Assembly: GCA_019009955.1 (NCBI GenBank)
Contig: CM032232.1
Location: 55,335,001-55,399,000, forward strand
Reading direction: 5' to 3'
DNA length: 64,000 nt
Source of the DNA: Riptortus pedestris
Lineage: Eukaryota; Arthropoda; Insecta; Hemiptera; Alydidae
Part shown: positions 1 to 10,450 of the stretch, in pieces
How positions within the stretch are numbered: the first letter of the stretch is position 1
Layout: every line of letters starts with the position of its first letter
Program-made: the position numbers and the translations under genes
The notes under the pieces: model-generated
The model's database searches: none
The model's input: the letters and a program-made list of their open reading frames with translations, nothing else
What the model was told of the DNA's origin: nothing

Positions 1-189
1 CTTATTCTTTTTGTAAAACAATTAATTTTACATTATTCTCAATTTATATCTTATTTTATTGCTACTATTTCTGTATTGTTTCTACCCCAAGTAATAGGAT
101 CATATTTTGTAATACATTATGTAACCGACACCCCATCAGTATGGGTTTATCCAGTTAACTGATTTATTATAAATAAATAATAATATATA

Positions 190-285
190 AAACATTTGGT
201 TGATCCTTACCAAACTCATTATTTAAAAGTTTAATGTAAAACTAAGTAAATCGAGTTCGTTAATGACTAAAATCAGAGCTCTGGG
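190..285 (-). mobile_element. Helentron-like element, internal fragment
   Basis: Matches the reverse-strand core of the family, including the block reading 'accaaactc..tattta..gtttaatg' and 'gttcgttaatg'. Both ends are missing. The flanking 1-189 and 286-562 are AT-rich with nothing I can name. Confidence 0.55.
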
Positions 286-562
286 CACTTAGTGCGGGCG
301 TTTTCTTTTTCATCTATTTTCTATTTTATCACTAGCCATAATTCTTAACATTTAGTTTTATAAATTAATAATGCGATTATACAAGTAATATGCAATGTGC
401 TAGCATACAAAAACTCTAATAAATGACTTCTCTTATGGTTATAATGAAAAATAAATGTTTTCTTTTCCCCATTTGATGTGAGATTTTCCATTTTTACCTC
501 TTTTTCTTTTCTATTTATTCCCACTCTCCCTGGTCCAGATTTTCCCGATGACGAATTTTCAT

Positions 563-1270
563 TTTAGCAGATTTTCCTTTAGAGAAATCAGCTATTGAGG
601 TTCTCCTCATGACGCGATTTTCAAAAAATGTCTTGAAATTTCCATCGGTCCTATCTATTAGATGATAAAAATAAGATATATTTGGCTAGTGCCACTAGTG
701 GTCGCAATGTTTGTCTTATCATTATCAAACGCAATATATAAGTGTTTCAAGCAAAACTAAAGATCAAATTCGTCAACGGCTGAAATATGACCTAAGGATG
801 AAAAAATGTTAAATGAGCAATCTTATTGTAAATGTATGTAACTATAACTTTAGTTGTGGAAATATTTTATCAATCTTGAATATTAACCAAGATATTTGGA
901 TTTTTTTAGTTTTCAGCCTTCAGTGAACCCCTACTCAAACTCATTTCATATTTACAATAAGCTGTTATGTCGTGAAGCACTTTTTAATGCGAAATATTAG
1001 TCTCAAGCGAGCTTTGATATGCAAGGTACATCCAAATTTGTTGAGTGATGAACGTCAGAATTTTATATATTACCATTTTCGAGATAATTTATATGTTTAA
1101 TACCATACTTGATATTCAACTGTTTCATTCAACACTAAATATAATATTACTTAATGGCTGAAAAGGGGAGGGTTTATCCTAAGGAATTTGAATAATGCAA
1201 AACGTCTCCGTTACTATCGAAAAATTGTATAGGGTAATTCCAGGTAAATTATTGATCTTCTACAAATAAA
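563..1270 (-). mobile_element. Helentron-like element, 3' end plus two core modules
   Basis: On the minus strand the element ends near 563 with the family 3' hairpin (AGCAGATTTTCC facing agagAAATCAGCT). The 3' subterminal block, one core module (to about 900), the linker with 'agttttcagccttcag' (905-930) and a second related module (1075-1270) follow. The 5' end is not recognisable. Confidence 0.65.
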
Positions 1271-1916
1271 AGAAATTAATATCTTCTTTTTTTTTCAAGC
1301 AGCGTGCCTTTTAATGCTGAAATTCTCATGAAATAGGACTGAGAAGATTGATTTTCTATAAATTATTTCTAAGCTCAAAAATGGCGTGTGACAGGCCTTG
1401 GCCCCGTGGCTATGCTGGGGCTGACTAATCAGTTTTTAATTAAAACAAAGCCAGTGTATAATTTACATTTTCTTTAATCGCAAACTAATTAATTTAATCC
1501 ATATCATTTAAGATAACTTAATCCCTATCATAAATAATATCGTTGAAATTCCTTTAGTACGTCTCTGTTTTTAAAAATGTATGAGGAGTCATGAATTTAT
1601 TGCGATGAGTAAATGAGAATAGTGACCGACAACAATGATTAATTCATTGCGGTAATGTTTGTTTATCATCTCGTAATTATGTATCGTTAAATCTGATATA
1701 CTTTTACAGCTCTTTTTTTTTTTAATTCTTTCTCATCTGTGTATTACATAAACTGTTGTACGTCACTCTAAGCAATTGCTTTCTTATATATTTCAGTTCA
1801 AAAATTAACGACTTTCTTTGACATTATAAGTTCATTAATTAAATTTCTAATTTTAATTATAATGAAAATAATAGTTCACGTTAAAGGACTTACGAGTACA
1901 GTGTAATTTTATAGAA
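1271..1916. other. AT-rich interval without recognised feature
   Basis: Short homopolymer runs and low-complexity AT sequence. No long frame, no repeat family shared with the rest of the window that I can see. Confidence 0.4.
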
Positions 1917-2150
1917 GGGGCTTTGATTAACCATGTGAGTTATGGCACTGGTCTAAATCTCACACGGTGAATATAGAGTCGTGAGTTGGATTTTGACATG
2001 GACAATAGGAATTTACTTAGTAAAGAACTCACTAAATGAAATCCTCAGTACCACCCTAGCTAGAAAAGGTTGGTGACCTATAGATAACCCGTCCCAATTA
2101 GCCAAAGTATCACAAGGTGGACGTTTAAAGATAACAATAATAATTTGATC
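1917..2150 (+). mobile_element. tRNA-derived SINE, diverged copy
   Basis: The tRNA-like head (ccatgtgagtta, then gtcgtgagttggatttt at the B-box position) is followed by the SINE body (ccaccctagctagaaaagg, gataacccgtcccaattag) and a decayed (TAA)n tail (aacaataataattt). The head is clearly mutated, so the copy is old. Confidence 0.7.
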
Positions 2151-2402
2151 AAAATTATTTCCTATTTAATAAATAGGAATGAGTCCCAGGGATTTATAAT
2201 AATTCTTTAAAATAAAATTAGTAATTGCGAAATTAAGTTATTTGTGGTTGGATTTCCCAGAGCGGAATTTGTGTTGAATGTGACAGAGATCTACCGCGAA
2301 TGCCCAGGTGTAGACAGAGGCGTACATAGTAGTAGTACATAAGTTCAGAAATAAATGGTCAAATAAGCTGTTTTCAGCTTTCCATAAATGGTCAGAAGTA
2401 CT

Positions 2403-2530
2403 TGTTTTCCTTGTGGAGCATCCTATGTTGGCCAGGCAAAAGGAAAGTTATGGCTAAGGCCCATGGTACATCAATAGAGGTGTGGAACCACCAGAACAAC
2501 TTCATAGCCACATTTTTGACATAAGTTTAA
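2403..2530 (+). pseudogene. possible GIY-YIG endonuclease remnant
   Basis: One frame reads CFPCGASYVGQAKGKL (2403-2450). This resembles the Cys-rich approach and the second half ('YVGQTKR.L') of the GIY-YIG endonuclease found at the C-terminus of Penelope-like retroelements. After a one-base shift the frame continues KAHGTSIEVWNHQNNF, which could be the following 'EH..I..N..NS' helix. The frame is broken, the upstream reverse transcriptase is absent, and the remaining sequence to 2700 does not match the family. Two hammerhead-bearing palindromes elsewhere in the window (6836-7086 and 63770-64000) make Penelope-type remnants plausible here, but a chance match over about 40 codons is not excluded. 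Confidence 0.33.
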
Positions 2531-3009
2531 GAGTATCCTGCTCATTACTTGGGTATCCAGAAAAGTTGGTGGGTGAACTATGATTTCAACTCCATTCGGA
2601 GGGCAAACTCCGTTCCCTAATGGCAGTTCTGTTCAAAACTCCAGAGCAACATAATCAGTTCCCACGACTAAGTAACTTAGTATCACCTGTTTATTTTTTA
2701 AAAATGTAATTGACCCTCTGTTAAATACATTGCTGGAATGTGTTTCTAACCCTTATTTGTTTGGGAAATATAATTAATAATTTATTTATGCGCTAGACGC
2801 TGCAACAATCCCAATATGAAATATCAATATTCTAAGACTACTCTTTTTTGAGTTATAGTTATAGTTCAAACGAAAAGTTGTCATTCCGAATTTAGGCACA
2901 CTGGTTCAGGAAAGAAGAAAATGAATAATTCTAAAGGATAAGTATGGTAACCCAAAGTTTTTGCTATTAGAATACTTCATTTAATTTGTACAAAAGGAAA
3001 AGGACAATA

Positions 3010-3372
3010 CAAGAAGGTCAAATTTGTTAAGAGTCGAAATCGGATAACGAGAGGAATTTCGTAATATCTCCGTTATTATGAGTCGAAAAATGGTATAAGA
3101 TCGACTTTGTTCAAATGCAACGTACAGCAATTGTTGTTCTTCATGGTTTTTCCGATGTAAAATGTTGACCAAGATATTTGCACATTTTAGCTTTCAGCCT
3201 TCAGTAAACCCCACTTCCGCTCTTCCTACTTTCACATTGAGAAACTCAGTCACTGACCGTCTTCACGTCATCTCAGGATTCATATTAATACTCGTTTACT
3301 AAAGCTTCTTATTTCTTTGAGTTGAGATTATGAGAGAGTGGGGGAATCTGCTTAATTTATGCAGGACATGTT
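3010..3372 (-). mobile_element. Helentron-like element, core and decayed 5' end
   Basis: Reverse-strand core ('aatatctccgttattatgagtcg', 'accaagatatttgca', 'agccttcagtaaacccc') runs to a degenerate 5' end at 3338-3372 (ggggaatctgcttaattta), corresponding to AAACTAAGCAGATTTCCC on the element strand. Confidence 0.55.
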
Positions 3373-4529
3373 TGCTTTATTCAATTAGCTTCTTCATCAG
3401 GGTTCTATGAAATTATATAGATTTCATTAATGCAGTTAGTTGGAGTGTTAAAAAAAAAATAAAGGAAGTGGTTTGTTACGTTGAGACCAATGATAATAAT
3501 GTTTGTGGTATATGTTTGAAAAGGTCTCCCTTTATTAGATATATCATGGCGCTACACTTTTTTGTCGGGTATGTTAACAAGCCGGGAAATCCGACTGACA
3601 AAATATACATTACATCCAATTTGCATCGAAATCAAATAGCTCGCCGTGAGAAGAATGCTCTGAAGGGTAAACAAAAAAAAAACAAGTTAGACAAAAAAAA
3701 ATAATAATAATAAGAAAAGACATAAATTGAAGGCTAGGAGTTTTTGAAAAGGTTTTGAGTGCCGACTGATATATGGGAAGGGTGTATTAATGGTGTTAGG
3801 AGGTGGGTTAAGAGATGTGTATCTTTTCGGATGGGTACAAAGACGGAGGCGCCACCCCGCCCCAGGTAACACCAAGATAAATATCTGAACCCCCTCATTC
3901 ACAGCCAACATCTCTTGTTAGCAGTCTCTACAAAGGACCACGCTCTATTAACAGGTTCGACCACTGACACCCCCGGCTTGAGGAATCCTTAAAATTTACC
4001 TCAGATCACTATCTATCTCTCTTCTCGACCACCCCCCCCCCCATTTCTCTCTCTCTTCTTTCATTTCTTTGAGGGTCCGAGGAAACGTCCTTGGAATACC
4101 AGGTATCCCCTGGGTGTCTGGAAGTCTTTGAGGCGGCTGCCGAAACGGGGACTCAATGAGTGGACACTATGTCAAGAGTATTGTCTAGTTTTGAAGTTTC
4201 CTGTCCCTTTGCTTCTGGGTCGCCCTCTAGGCATTTTGCACGAGGGATGGCCCACTGTTTTTGCTTCAATATTTCAAAGCTTTTATAAACATTCTGGCAG
4301 TGATTCTTTTTGTGCTCGGTCCATTTCGCTACACTTCTGTATTTTGCCCATCTCCTCCGAATGTTAGTTTGAGGTAAGCTGAATAGTATTTCATCGGTCT
4401 TAAAAACACCGTAAACCTAAACTCTTGGATTCTGTTCAACTTGCGCAAAGCTACACAACTATACTGCTTAACTGAGAGCCTAAATCCGACAGATAACGTA
4501 CGACTGAATGTTAGCGGGGAGCTAAACTT
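3373..4529. other. interval without recognised feature
   Basis: Moderately GC-containing (about 3780-4330) with a C-run near 4029-4042. Several 70-100 codon frames occur on both strands and overlap one another. None shows a recognisable domain, so no gene is called. Confidence 0.4.
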
Positions 4530-4650
4530 TCGATGACAACTGATATATTTTAAATTTTCAAAACTCTTCCCCTCTAACCCCCTCCCCCCATTATTTTTAT
4601 TTGAGCTATTAACGAACTTCATCTTGAATTTTACTTAAAACAGTCGTGTA
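4530..4650 (+). mobile_element. Helentron-like element, core fragment
   Basis: Contains the C-rich block and 'gagctattaacgaacttcatc', which is the forward-strand core signature. No ends are present. Confidence 0.5.
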
Positions 4651-4716
4651 TCTACAATCCTGTTGCAAATATAGTTTTCACAAGTATATCATTTATATAT
4701 AATTTTGAACTCAACT

Positions 4717-4841
4717 CATTCAGCAGATTTCCCTTGAGTGAAATCATCTATTATGGTCGAACTTAAGACGCGATTTTTGAAAAATTTCTTCAATTGTCCA
4801 TCGATCCTACCCAAGAGATGACTAAAATGAGGTCCGTTCAA

Positions 4842-4894
<53 letters not shown>

Positions 4895-5186
4895 AATATC
4901 TCAGGTACTATACATTGGATCGAAAAATTGTATAGATCTAATCTTCTTGCAAATTAAATTTACTATAAATATTGTTATATACATTTATTCTCTATCTTGA
5001 ATATTAACCGAGATATTTGCATTTTTATTAAGTGTAACGGAGGAGCTACGGTTTGCTTCTATTCGTTCCCGCCGAAAGCTAGGTCGGGCGTTTCCGTAAC
5101 TGTTCAGCACTCGTATGTATATTTCTCTATTATATAACTTTAGGTGGGAAATCTGCTTAGTTTACGCAGCCCGTGCGTGATTTTAC
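4717..5186 (-). mobile_element. Helentron-like element, both ends present
   Basis: Begins on the plus strand with the 3' hairpin half (gcagatttcccttgagtgaaatc). It continues through the 'catcgatcctaccca' block, a (TA)n core (4847-4891), one module, and the 5' end 'gggaaatctgcttagttta' / 'cgcagcccgtgcgtga'. The hairpin arm has decayed from GCAGGGGCTGC. Confidence 0.75.
4847..4891. repeat. (TA)n microsatellite in Helentron core
   Basis: About 45 bp of uninterrupted TA dinucleotides at the core position of the surrounding element. Confidence 0.9.
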
Positions 5187-5189
5187 TTT

Positions 5190-5305
5190 TTCGTCATCTC
5201 CTTGGTAGGATACATGAGGAAACACTTCTAACATAGCATTTGAGGAAATATTTCACGAGTACAACCTCAATAGCTGATTTCCTTTAAGGGAAATCTTTTA
5301 AAAAA
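5190..5305 (+). mobile_element. Helentron-like element, 3' end only
   Basis: Has 'tttttcgtcatctcc', 'gagtacaacctcaatagct' and the hairpin GATTTCCTTTAAGGGAAATC. It lies four bases from the 5' end of the preceding minus-strand copy. Confidence 0.6.
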
Positions 5306-6247
5306 ACATTGCATCACTAGACTAGGTGACAACGTGGGTTTCAATTGACTCAGGTACACTATGGCGTCATATGCAGTTATGTTATTTTCAGGTGATAAAA
5401 GTTTGTAATTCACATAGCACTGAATTAGAAAGTTGATAATATCATTTCCTTCTACAGTTTGGATTGACTTTTTAATCCAAGCAGATATCGAAGGTTGACT
5501 TCATTCAAATCAATCCCTTGTAATTACATGAACTCAATCGTTTATAATGGTGTGTCATTTCTCCAATAAATTGTGAAAATTCATTAATTATTTCTCTTCA
5601 GATGCAGGACGGTAGAGGAACCGATTAACCAAGATCAATAAAAATTAAAAAAAAGAATCGACTACTGTTTTGCTTCAGGCTACTCGACACAATCTGTTCT
5701 TTATTTAGACATTAAAAAAATTATTTAATCTACATTTACATTAAATTAAGATTTATTGAATTAAGTAAAATAATTATTTAGATTAATATTTATATTGTAT
5801 TACATGCCAATGTAATGGATGTTAATTTGTAATTTAGAAAATATTATTATTTTTATTCACATAGTTTTTAATATGTTACATTATATTAATAACCATACTA
5901 ACAGCAATTGGCCAGACTCTTGGCAGCGTCTTTGTAAACATAAGCCAATAAAATATCTATCTACCTACTCGACACAAACAAGCCACTGATAATGAATTTC
6001 TGAAAATGCACTCTGCTTATTAAAGTACTTGTAGTAGACAAGGCCGTTTTATTTATCCCGATTCAGATATTAGTTAAATAATGCTAAAAAAGCATAAAAT
6101 ACAATAATAATAGAATATATGCAATTATAATAATGGAAGCGATTTTATACTTCTCCCTACTTACGCATCCTCATATGGCAAGTTTCATTTCACCCAGTTT
6201 GTGAATGAAAATAATAGTATCTACTTATTACATTGTAGATCCAAATG
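5306..6247. other. AT-rich interval without recognised feature
   Basis: Long stretches of A/T with no shared repeat and no frame worth calling. Confidence 0.4.
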
Positions 6248-6381
6248 CCTAGCAGATTTCATTTATTAGTTATTGAGTGACACTCAAGGCGTGATATTTG
6301 AAACATGCTTCAAATGTCTATCAATCCCAACTAGGGGATGTCGAAAATAAGAGATCCGATTAAATTAATATAAGTGTATGA

Positions 6382-6456
<75 letters not shown>
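6248..6456 (-). mobile_element. Helentron-like element 3' end with compound microsatellite
   Basis: The diverged 3' hairpin (tagcagatttcatttattagttattgag) and 'caaatgtctatcaatccca' block lead into (CA)n at 6386-6420 and (TA)n at 6422-6456, the core position. The rest of the core after 6456 is too diverged to assign. Confidence 0.55.
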
Positions 6457-6459
<3 letters not shown>

Positions 6460-6855
6460 ACTCTATAAATGTCGTAATTTAAAAATACTAACAGTCTCAA
6501 TGTTTAACGTTTTATTTAGAACTCTAAAATCAACCTTGTACCTCAATTTCTACTAATTTTGCATTAGCAAGAATCCTGTATACCTCAAAGGGGCTTACTT
6601 CAACTTAAAGGGGTATTGATGACGTTGGAAAAGGTGGAGGGAGAGTTTTGTGAAGGGATTAAATCAAAAACTAAAATGATATCATTTTTTTTCGTGTTTC
6701 TAAAAGTCAAAACTCTAGCTGCAAATTCAATTTTCTACTATTGTTTTCATTTTCACATTTATTTTTAGCTGGGATGTGAGGATGTTGAATCAGGCTAATC
6801 AGAAACACTTTCTTGTGGATCCCAATCCCAATGGATCACAATTTATTTCTTAAAA

Positions 6856-6898
6856 ACGCTTAGCGGGTTCGGGAATTAAATTCCCATCCTCAGAGCAT
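6856..6898 (-). ncRNA. hammerhead ribozyme motif, damaged core
   Basis: Mirror copy in the left arm. Stem I (ATGCT/AGCGT, one wobble), CTGAGGA and stem II are present. The essential GAAA is changed to GAAC (minus strand 6870-6867) and stem III is CCCGCT, no longer self-complementary. Expected to be inactive. Confidence 0.65.
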
Positions 6899-7024
6899 CA
6901 GAGAGTAGGGCCTGCCTACAGCGTTGCTACTGGGTTTAACCCTGCCGATGCACTAAGCATAGCCTGCTTAGTGCATCGGCAGGGTTTGCCCAGTAGCAAC
7001 TCTATAGGCAGGCCCTACTCTCTG

Positions 7025-7067
7025 ACGCTCTGAGGATGGGAATTTAGTTCCCGAAAGCGCTAAGCGT
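7025..7067 (+). ncRNA. hammerhead ribozyme motif, core intact
   Basis: Stem I is ACGCT (7025-7029) with AGCGT (7063-7067), five perfect pairs. The core CTGAGGA is 7030-7036. Stem II is GGGAA (7038-7042) with TTCCC (7048-7052) and a five-base loop. GAAA is 7053-7056. Stem III is the self-complementary AGCGCT (7056-7061). The predicted cleavage is after A7062 (UA site). One extra base (T7037) sits between the core and stem II, which could weaken folding. The very short palindromic stem III matches the minimal type I hammerheads known from Penelope-like elements, which are thought to act as dimers. Activity is inferred. Confidence 0.75.
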
Positions 7068-7255
7068 TTTAAGAAATAAATTGTGAGGAGCCATAATAGA
7101 GTGTTTGTGATTAACCTGTTTCACATTTTCCACCGCATACTAAACCAATTTTACCGACCCACCAGATGGTCAGATCAAATTTCATGTCCTACTATCATTG
7201 GGTTCATTGTGGACAGAGGTATGAAAATTTGTAATTTCGGCCCCAGATGTGTAAA

Positions 7256-8770
7256 AAGTGCGGAAACTTAGGACTTCTCAATTCCGAAGTCATATTTTGG
7301 AAGGGTCACAATTAACGTCACTTCCGACCTCATAAATCCGAATTCCTATTTTGGAAAAGTCATGATTATGAAAACTTAGGATCTTATCAGTCAGAAGGTC
7401 TATTTGGGAAGTACCATGACTGTGGAAACATATAACCGCACCGGTCTGAACTTCAATTTGAGAAGAGTCTTGGTTACGGACCTCACTATTTTGAAGATCT
7501 ATTTATGAAGATTCATGAGTGGGTATACTTAGGACCTCACTAGTCCGAAGGTCTATTTGGGCTCATGAGTGGGGATACTTTGGACCTCACTAGTCTTAGG
7601 TTCTATGAAGGAGAGACATGAGTGCAGAAACTTAGGACCTCACTAGTCCGAAGCTCTATGTGGGAAGATTCATGAGTGGGTATACGTAGGACCTCACTAG
7701 TCTTAGGTTCTATGAAGGAGAGACATGAGTGCAGAAACTTAGGACCTCACTAGTCCGACGGTTTATTTGGACTAATGAGTGGGGATTCATTGGACCTCAC
7801 TAGTCTTAGGTACTATGAAGAAGAGACATGAGTGCAGAAACTTAGGACCTCAATAGTCCGAAGGTCTATTAGGGCTCATGAGTGGGGATACTTTGAACCT
7901 CACTAGTCTTAGGTTCTATGAAGGGGAGACATGAGTGCAGTAACTTAGGGCCTCACTAGTCTGATGTTATTTGGGAAAAGAAATGAGTGCGGATGCATTG
8001 GACCTCACTAGTCCGAAGGTCTATTAGGGCTCATGAGTGGGGATACTTTGAACCTCACTAGTCTTAGGTTCTATGAAGGAGAGACATATGTGCAGAAACG
8101 TAGGACCTCACTAGTCTGAAGTTATTTGGGAAAAGAAATGAGTGCGGATGCATTGGACCACACTAGTCCGAAGGCCTATTAGGGCTCATGAGTGGGAATA
8201 CTTTGAACCTCACTAGCCCGAAGGTCTATTTGGACCCTTGAGTGGGGATACTTTGGACCTAGTGAGTCCGAAGCTCTATGTGGGAAGAGTCATGAGTGCG
8301 GAAACTTAGGACCTCACTATTCCGACGTTCTATTTGGGAAGATGCATGAGTGCGGAAACTTAGGACCTCACTAGTCTGAAGTTTTATTTGGGAAGAGTCA
8401 TGAGTGCGGAAACTTAGGACCTCACTAGTCCGAAGCTCTATGTGGGAAGATTCATGATTGCGGAAACTTAGGACCTCGCTAGTCCAAATTTCTAGTTGAA
8501 AAGATTCATCAGAGCGGAGACTTAAGAACTGACCGGTCGAACTCCTATTTCCGAAGAATCGTGAGTACGGAAACTAAGGACCTTGCTAATCCGAAGTTTC
8601 ATTTGGAAAGTATCTTAAATTTTGAACTCATCAGTCCGAAGTTCTATTTTTGGGGTGTCATGAGCGGGAAAACTTTGGACAACACCAGTCCGAAGTTCTA
8701 TTTTGGAAGTATAATAGTTGTTGGTACTTGGCAGTATTACACTTTAAAGTTTTATTTTGGGAGTATAATA
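7256..8770. repeat. minisatellite, 50-56 bp units with higher-order pattern
   Basis: About 28 tandem units. Each starts near GGACCTCACTAGTC and runs through a 'tctat..ggg' block to 'catgagtg' and 'gaaactta'. Central units fall into recognisable types (A: 'ggtctatttgggctcatgag', 50 bp; B: 'ttctatgaaggagagacatg', 53 bp; C: 'ctctatgtgggaagattcat', 54 bp; D: 'tgttatttgggaaaagaaat') that alternate. Units are diverged at both edges. Small open frames inside are artefacts of the repeat. Confidence 0.9.
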
Positions 8771-9279
8771 TAGCACTTCAACTATGGGCACTTCAGACAT
8801 CTTTCTTGGAAGTTTCAATGTTGCATAATGTCATTAGTGCGGGCATGTCCCATCTACTCGAGCTAAATCTCTGCTCAAGACTTCCCTCAATTATTCAACC
8901 AAGGCAAGAGAGTACCGGCTTCTTCCATCGATGCATTCCGTTACACAATGGTGTATATTGAACCATGGAAATCCCCAGGTCCGGCAGGACTTCAAGAGCC
9001 TATGAAAAAATATTACATTAGCAAATAGTTACGACCTACTTGAACTTCTGCATAATCGGTTACCTTCACCCATTCCCAAAAATTACTCAATTAATGTGCG
9101 TAAATTGTGACCTGGAATATCCCAGATCTTATGACATTCGCTCTAAGATTCAGTCTTTCTAGAGACGCCTATATTTTAAAGTTGTATATTTAGAAACTTT
9201 GTTAATTGTCAAACATATTAATACAACAAAATTAATACTCCATCAACTTTTAGTAGAGTCGCCTTAAAATAGATAAACA
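8771..9279. other. interval without recognised feature
   Basis: Somewhat less AT-rich to 9000, then AT-rich. No domain, RNA or shared repeat found. Confidence 0.35.
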
Positions 9280-9755
9280 ATCCGTCACGTAGGGGCTCCA
9301 GTAACTGAGCAGATTTCCAACGTGATCGTATGACACGCTACAATCGCATCCCACATTATATTCATTATTTTAAAATAAAAATCTGATCGGTTGAAGTGGG
9401 GGTTTACCAAGAATTGTAGAACATTAATAGATTAACAATTGGTTCTATAACATTATTAGATCCGACTCATAATAAGAGAGGTATTTTGTATTTTTGAATT
9501 CATCCTCCCTTTAAACTCCACTTATTCCATATCCAATTTCAATCATTAGTGAACATTATCTTCATTGGTGAGAATTATCTTCATTGGTGAATGAAATGGT
9601 TAGAGAGTATGGTGTTAACCAAATAACATTTGGAGTCGAGAAATAAATTCTTAATTGATGACTTCATCACACAACGTATATGCTAGTGTCTCATCTAGTA
9701 AAGATCTGTTAAAAACATATTTGTTATATAAGCTTCGATAAGACGTTTCATGATA
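9280..9755 (+). mobile_element. Helentron-like element, 5' half
   Basis: The 5' end 'ccgtcacgtaggggctcc' / 'gagcagatttccaacgtga' is followed by the subfamily that lacks the GC-rich spacer, one core module (9440-9600), and the linker ending 'aagacgtttcatgatata'. It stops where LINE sequence begins. A weak continuation at 10455-10520 suggests the LINE tail was inserted here. Confidence 0.65.
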
Positions 9756-10450
9756 TAGAGGCTTCAAGAGACGAAACGATACCTATTGCATGCTCTAAAC
9801 TGACTAAACAGACCATTAAAACTCTTTTGATAGACGAATCTTATAAAAAATGGGATGAAAGATGGACAAATACTACTAAAGGAGGGCAATTACATAAGTA
9901 CATACCAACTATATACCAGAGACAAAAATAACAGTTAGCAATTCTAAACAAATACAATTTAAACCAGGACATGGACCTACGAAAAGTTACTTGTACAAAT
10001 TTAAACTAACAAACACAAATACATGCAAATGTGACAATGAGACTGATCAGACACCTATTACATGACTGTACATTACTTGACGGACCAAGAACAAAACTCA
10101 TCAAGTATATTACTTTACAAAACGGAACTTGGCCGACGGAAAAATCTTTCACTCAAATTCAACAAGGGGTTAAATGCATTTATTCAAGAATTGGACACCA
10201 TTTTGTAGATCTACACCTACTGTTATACATATATGTAATGTTTGCATATGTTTTATTTTATTTCTTTTTTTTATTTTTATTGTTTTATAATGTTTCTAGT
10301 TATTTATAAGAAATATTATAATGTAATTACTGAAATGTGTGTAGTATTCAAAGAATGGACCACAAAACATTTAAATAAATTCCCACGTTGGAGGGATACT
10401 CTGCGTGGAAAACAGGATATATTGGCTTGTTGTTAGTTTGTATAAATGTG
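9756..10450 (+). pseudogene. LINE ORF2 C-terminus (post-RNase H region and zinc knuckle), frameshifted
   Basis: Remnant of a non-LTR retrotransposon ORF2 of the Jockey/I-like group. Frame one (9782-9931, stop) reads ESYKKWDERWTNTTKGGQLH followed by KYIPTIYQR, matching the conserved 'W..W....KG..L.KYIP' block after RNase H. The next frame (9931-10062) gives GHGPTKSYLYKFKL and TCKCDNETDQT. A third frame (10031-10309) supplies HLLHDCTLLDGPRTKLIKYI. Together they rebuild the terminal Cys/His pattern C-x-C...QT..HLL..C, split by two frameshifts. Sequence after about 10200 is the AT-rich 3' region. The reverse transcriptase and endonuclease are missing, as expected of a 5'-truncated copy. It lies inside a Helentron-like element. 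Non-functional. Confidence 0.8.

Larger units (their letters stand above)
6836..7086. repeat. 251-bp foldback palindrome carrying hammerhead motifs
   Basis: Arms 6836-6959 and 6965-7086 are inverted repeats of about 122 bp with a five-base centre and few mismatches; they start tcacaatttatttctt and end in its complement. Each arm holds a hammerhead-ribozyme motif on the outward-reading strand. Paired or inverted hammerhead-containing terminal repeats are described for Penelope-like retroelements; no coding part of such an element lies between the arms here. It may be a solo inverted terminal structure or a non-autonomous derivative. Confidence 0.85.

Noticed and set aside
7256..8770. CRISPR array
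   Set aside because: Units are contiguous diverged tandem repeats without constant repeats and unique spacers, in a eukaryotic context.
8561..8961. Two overlapping frames of 70 and 103 codons
   Set aside because: They start in minisatellite units and show no domain.
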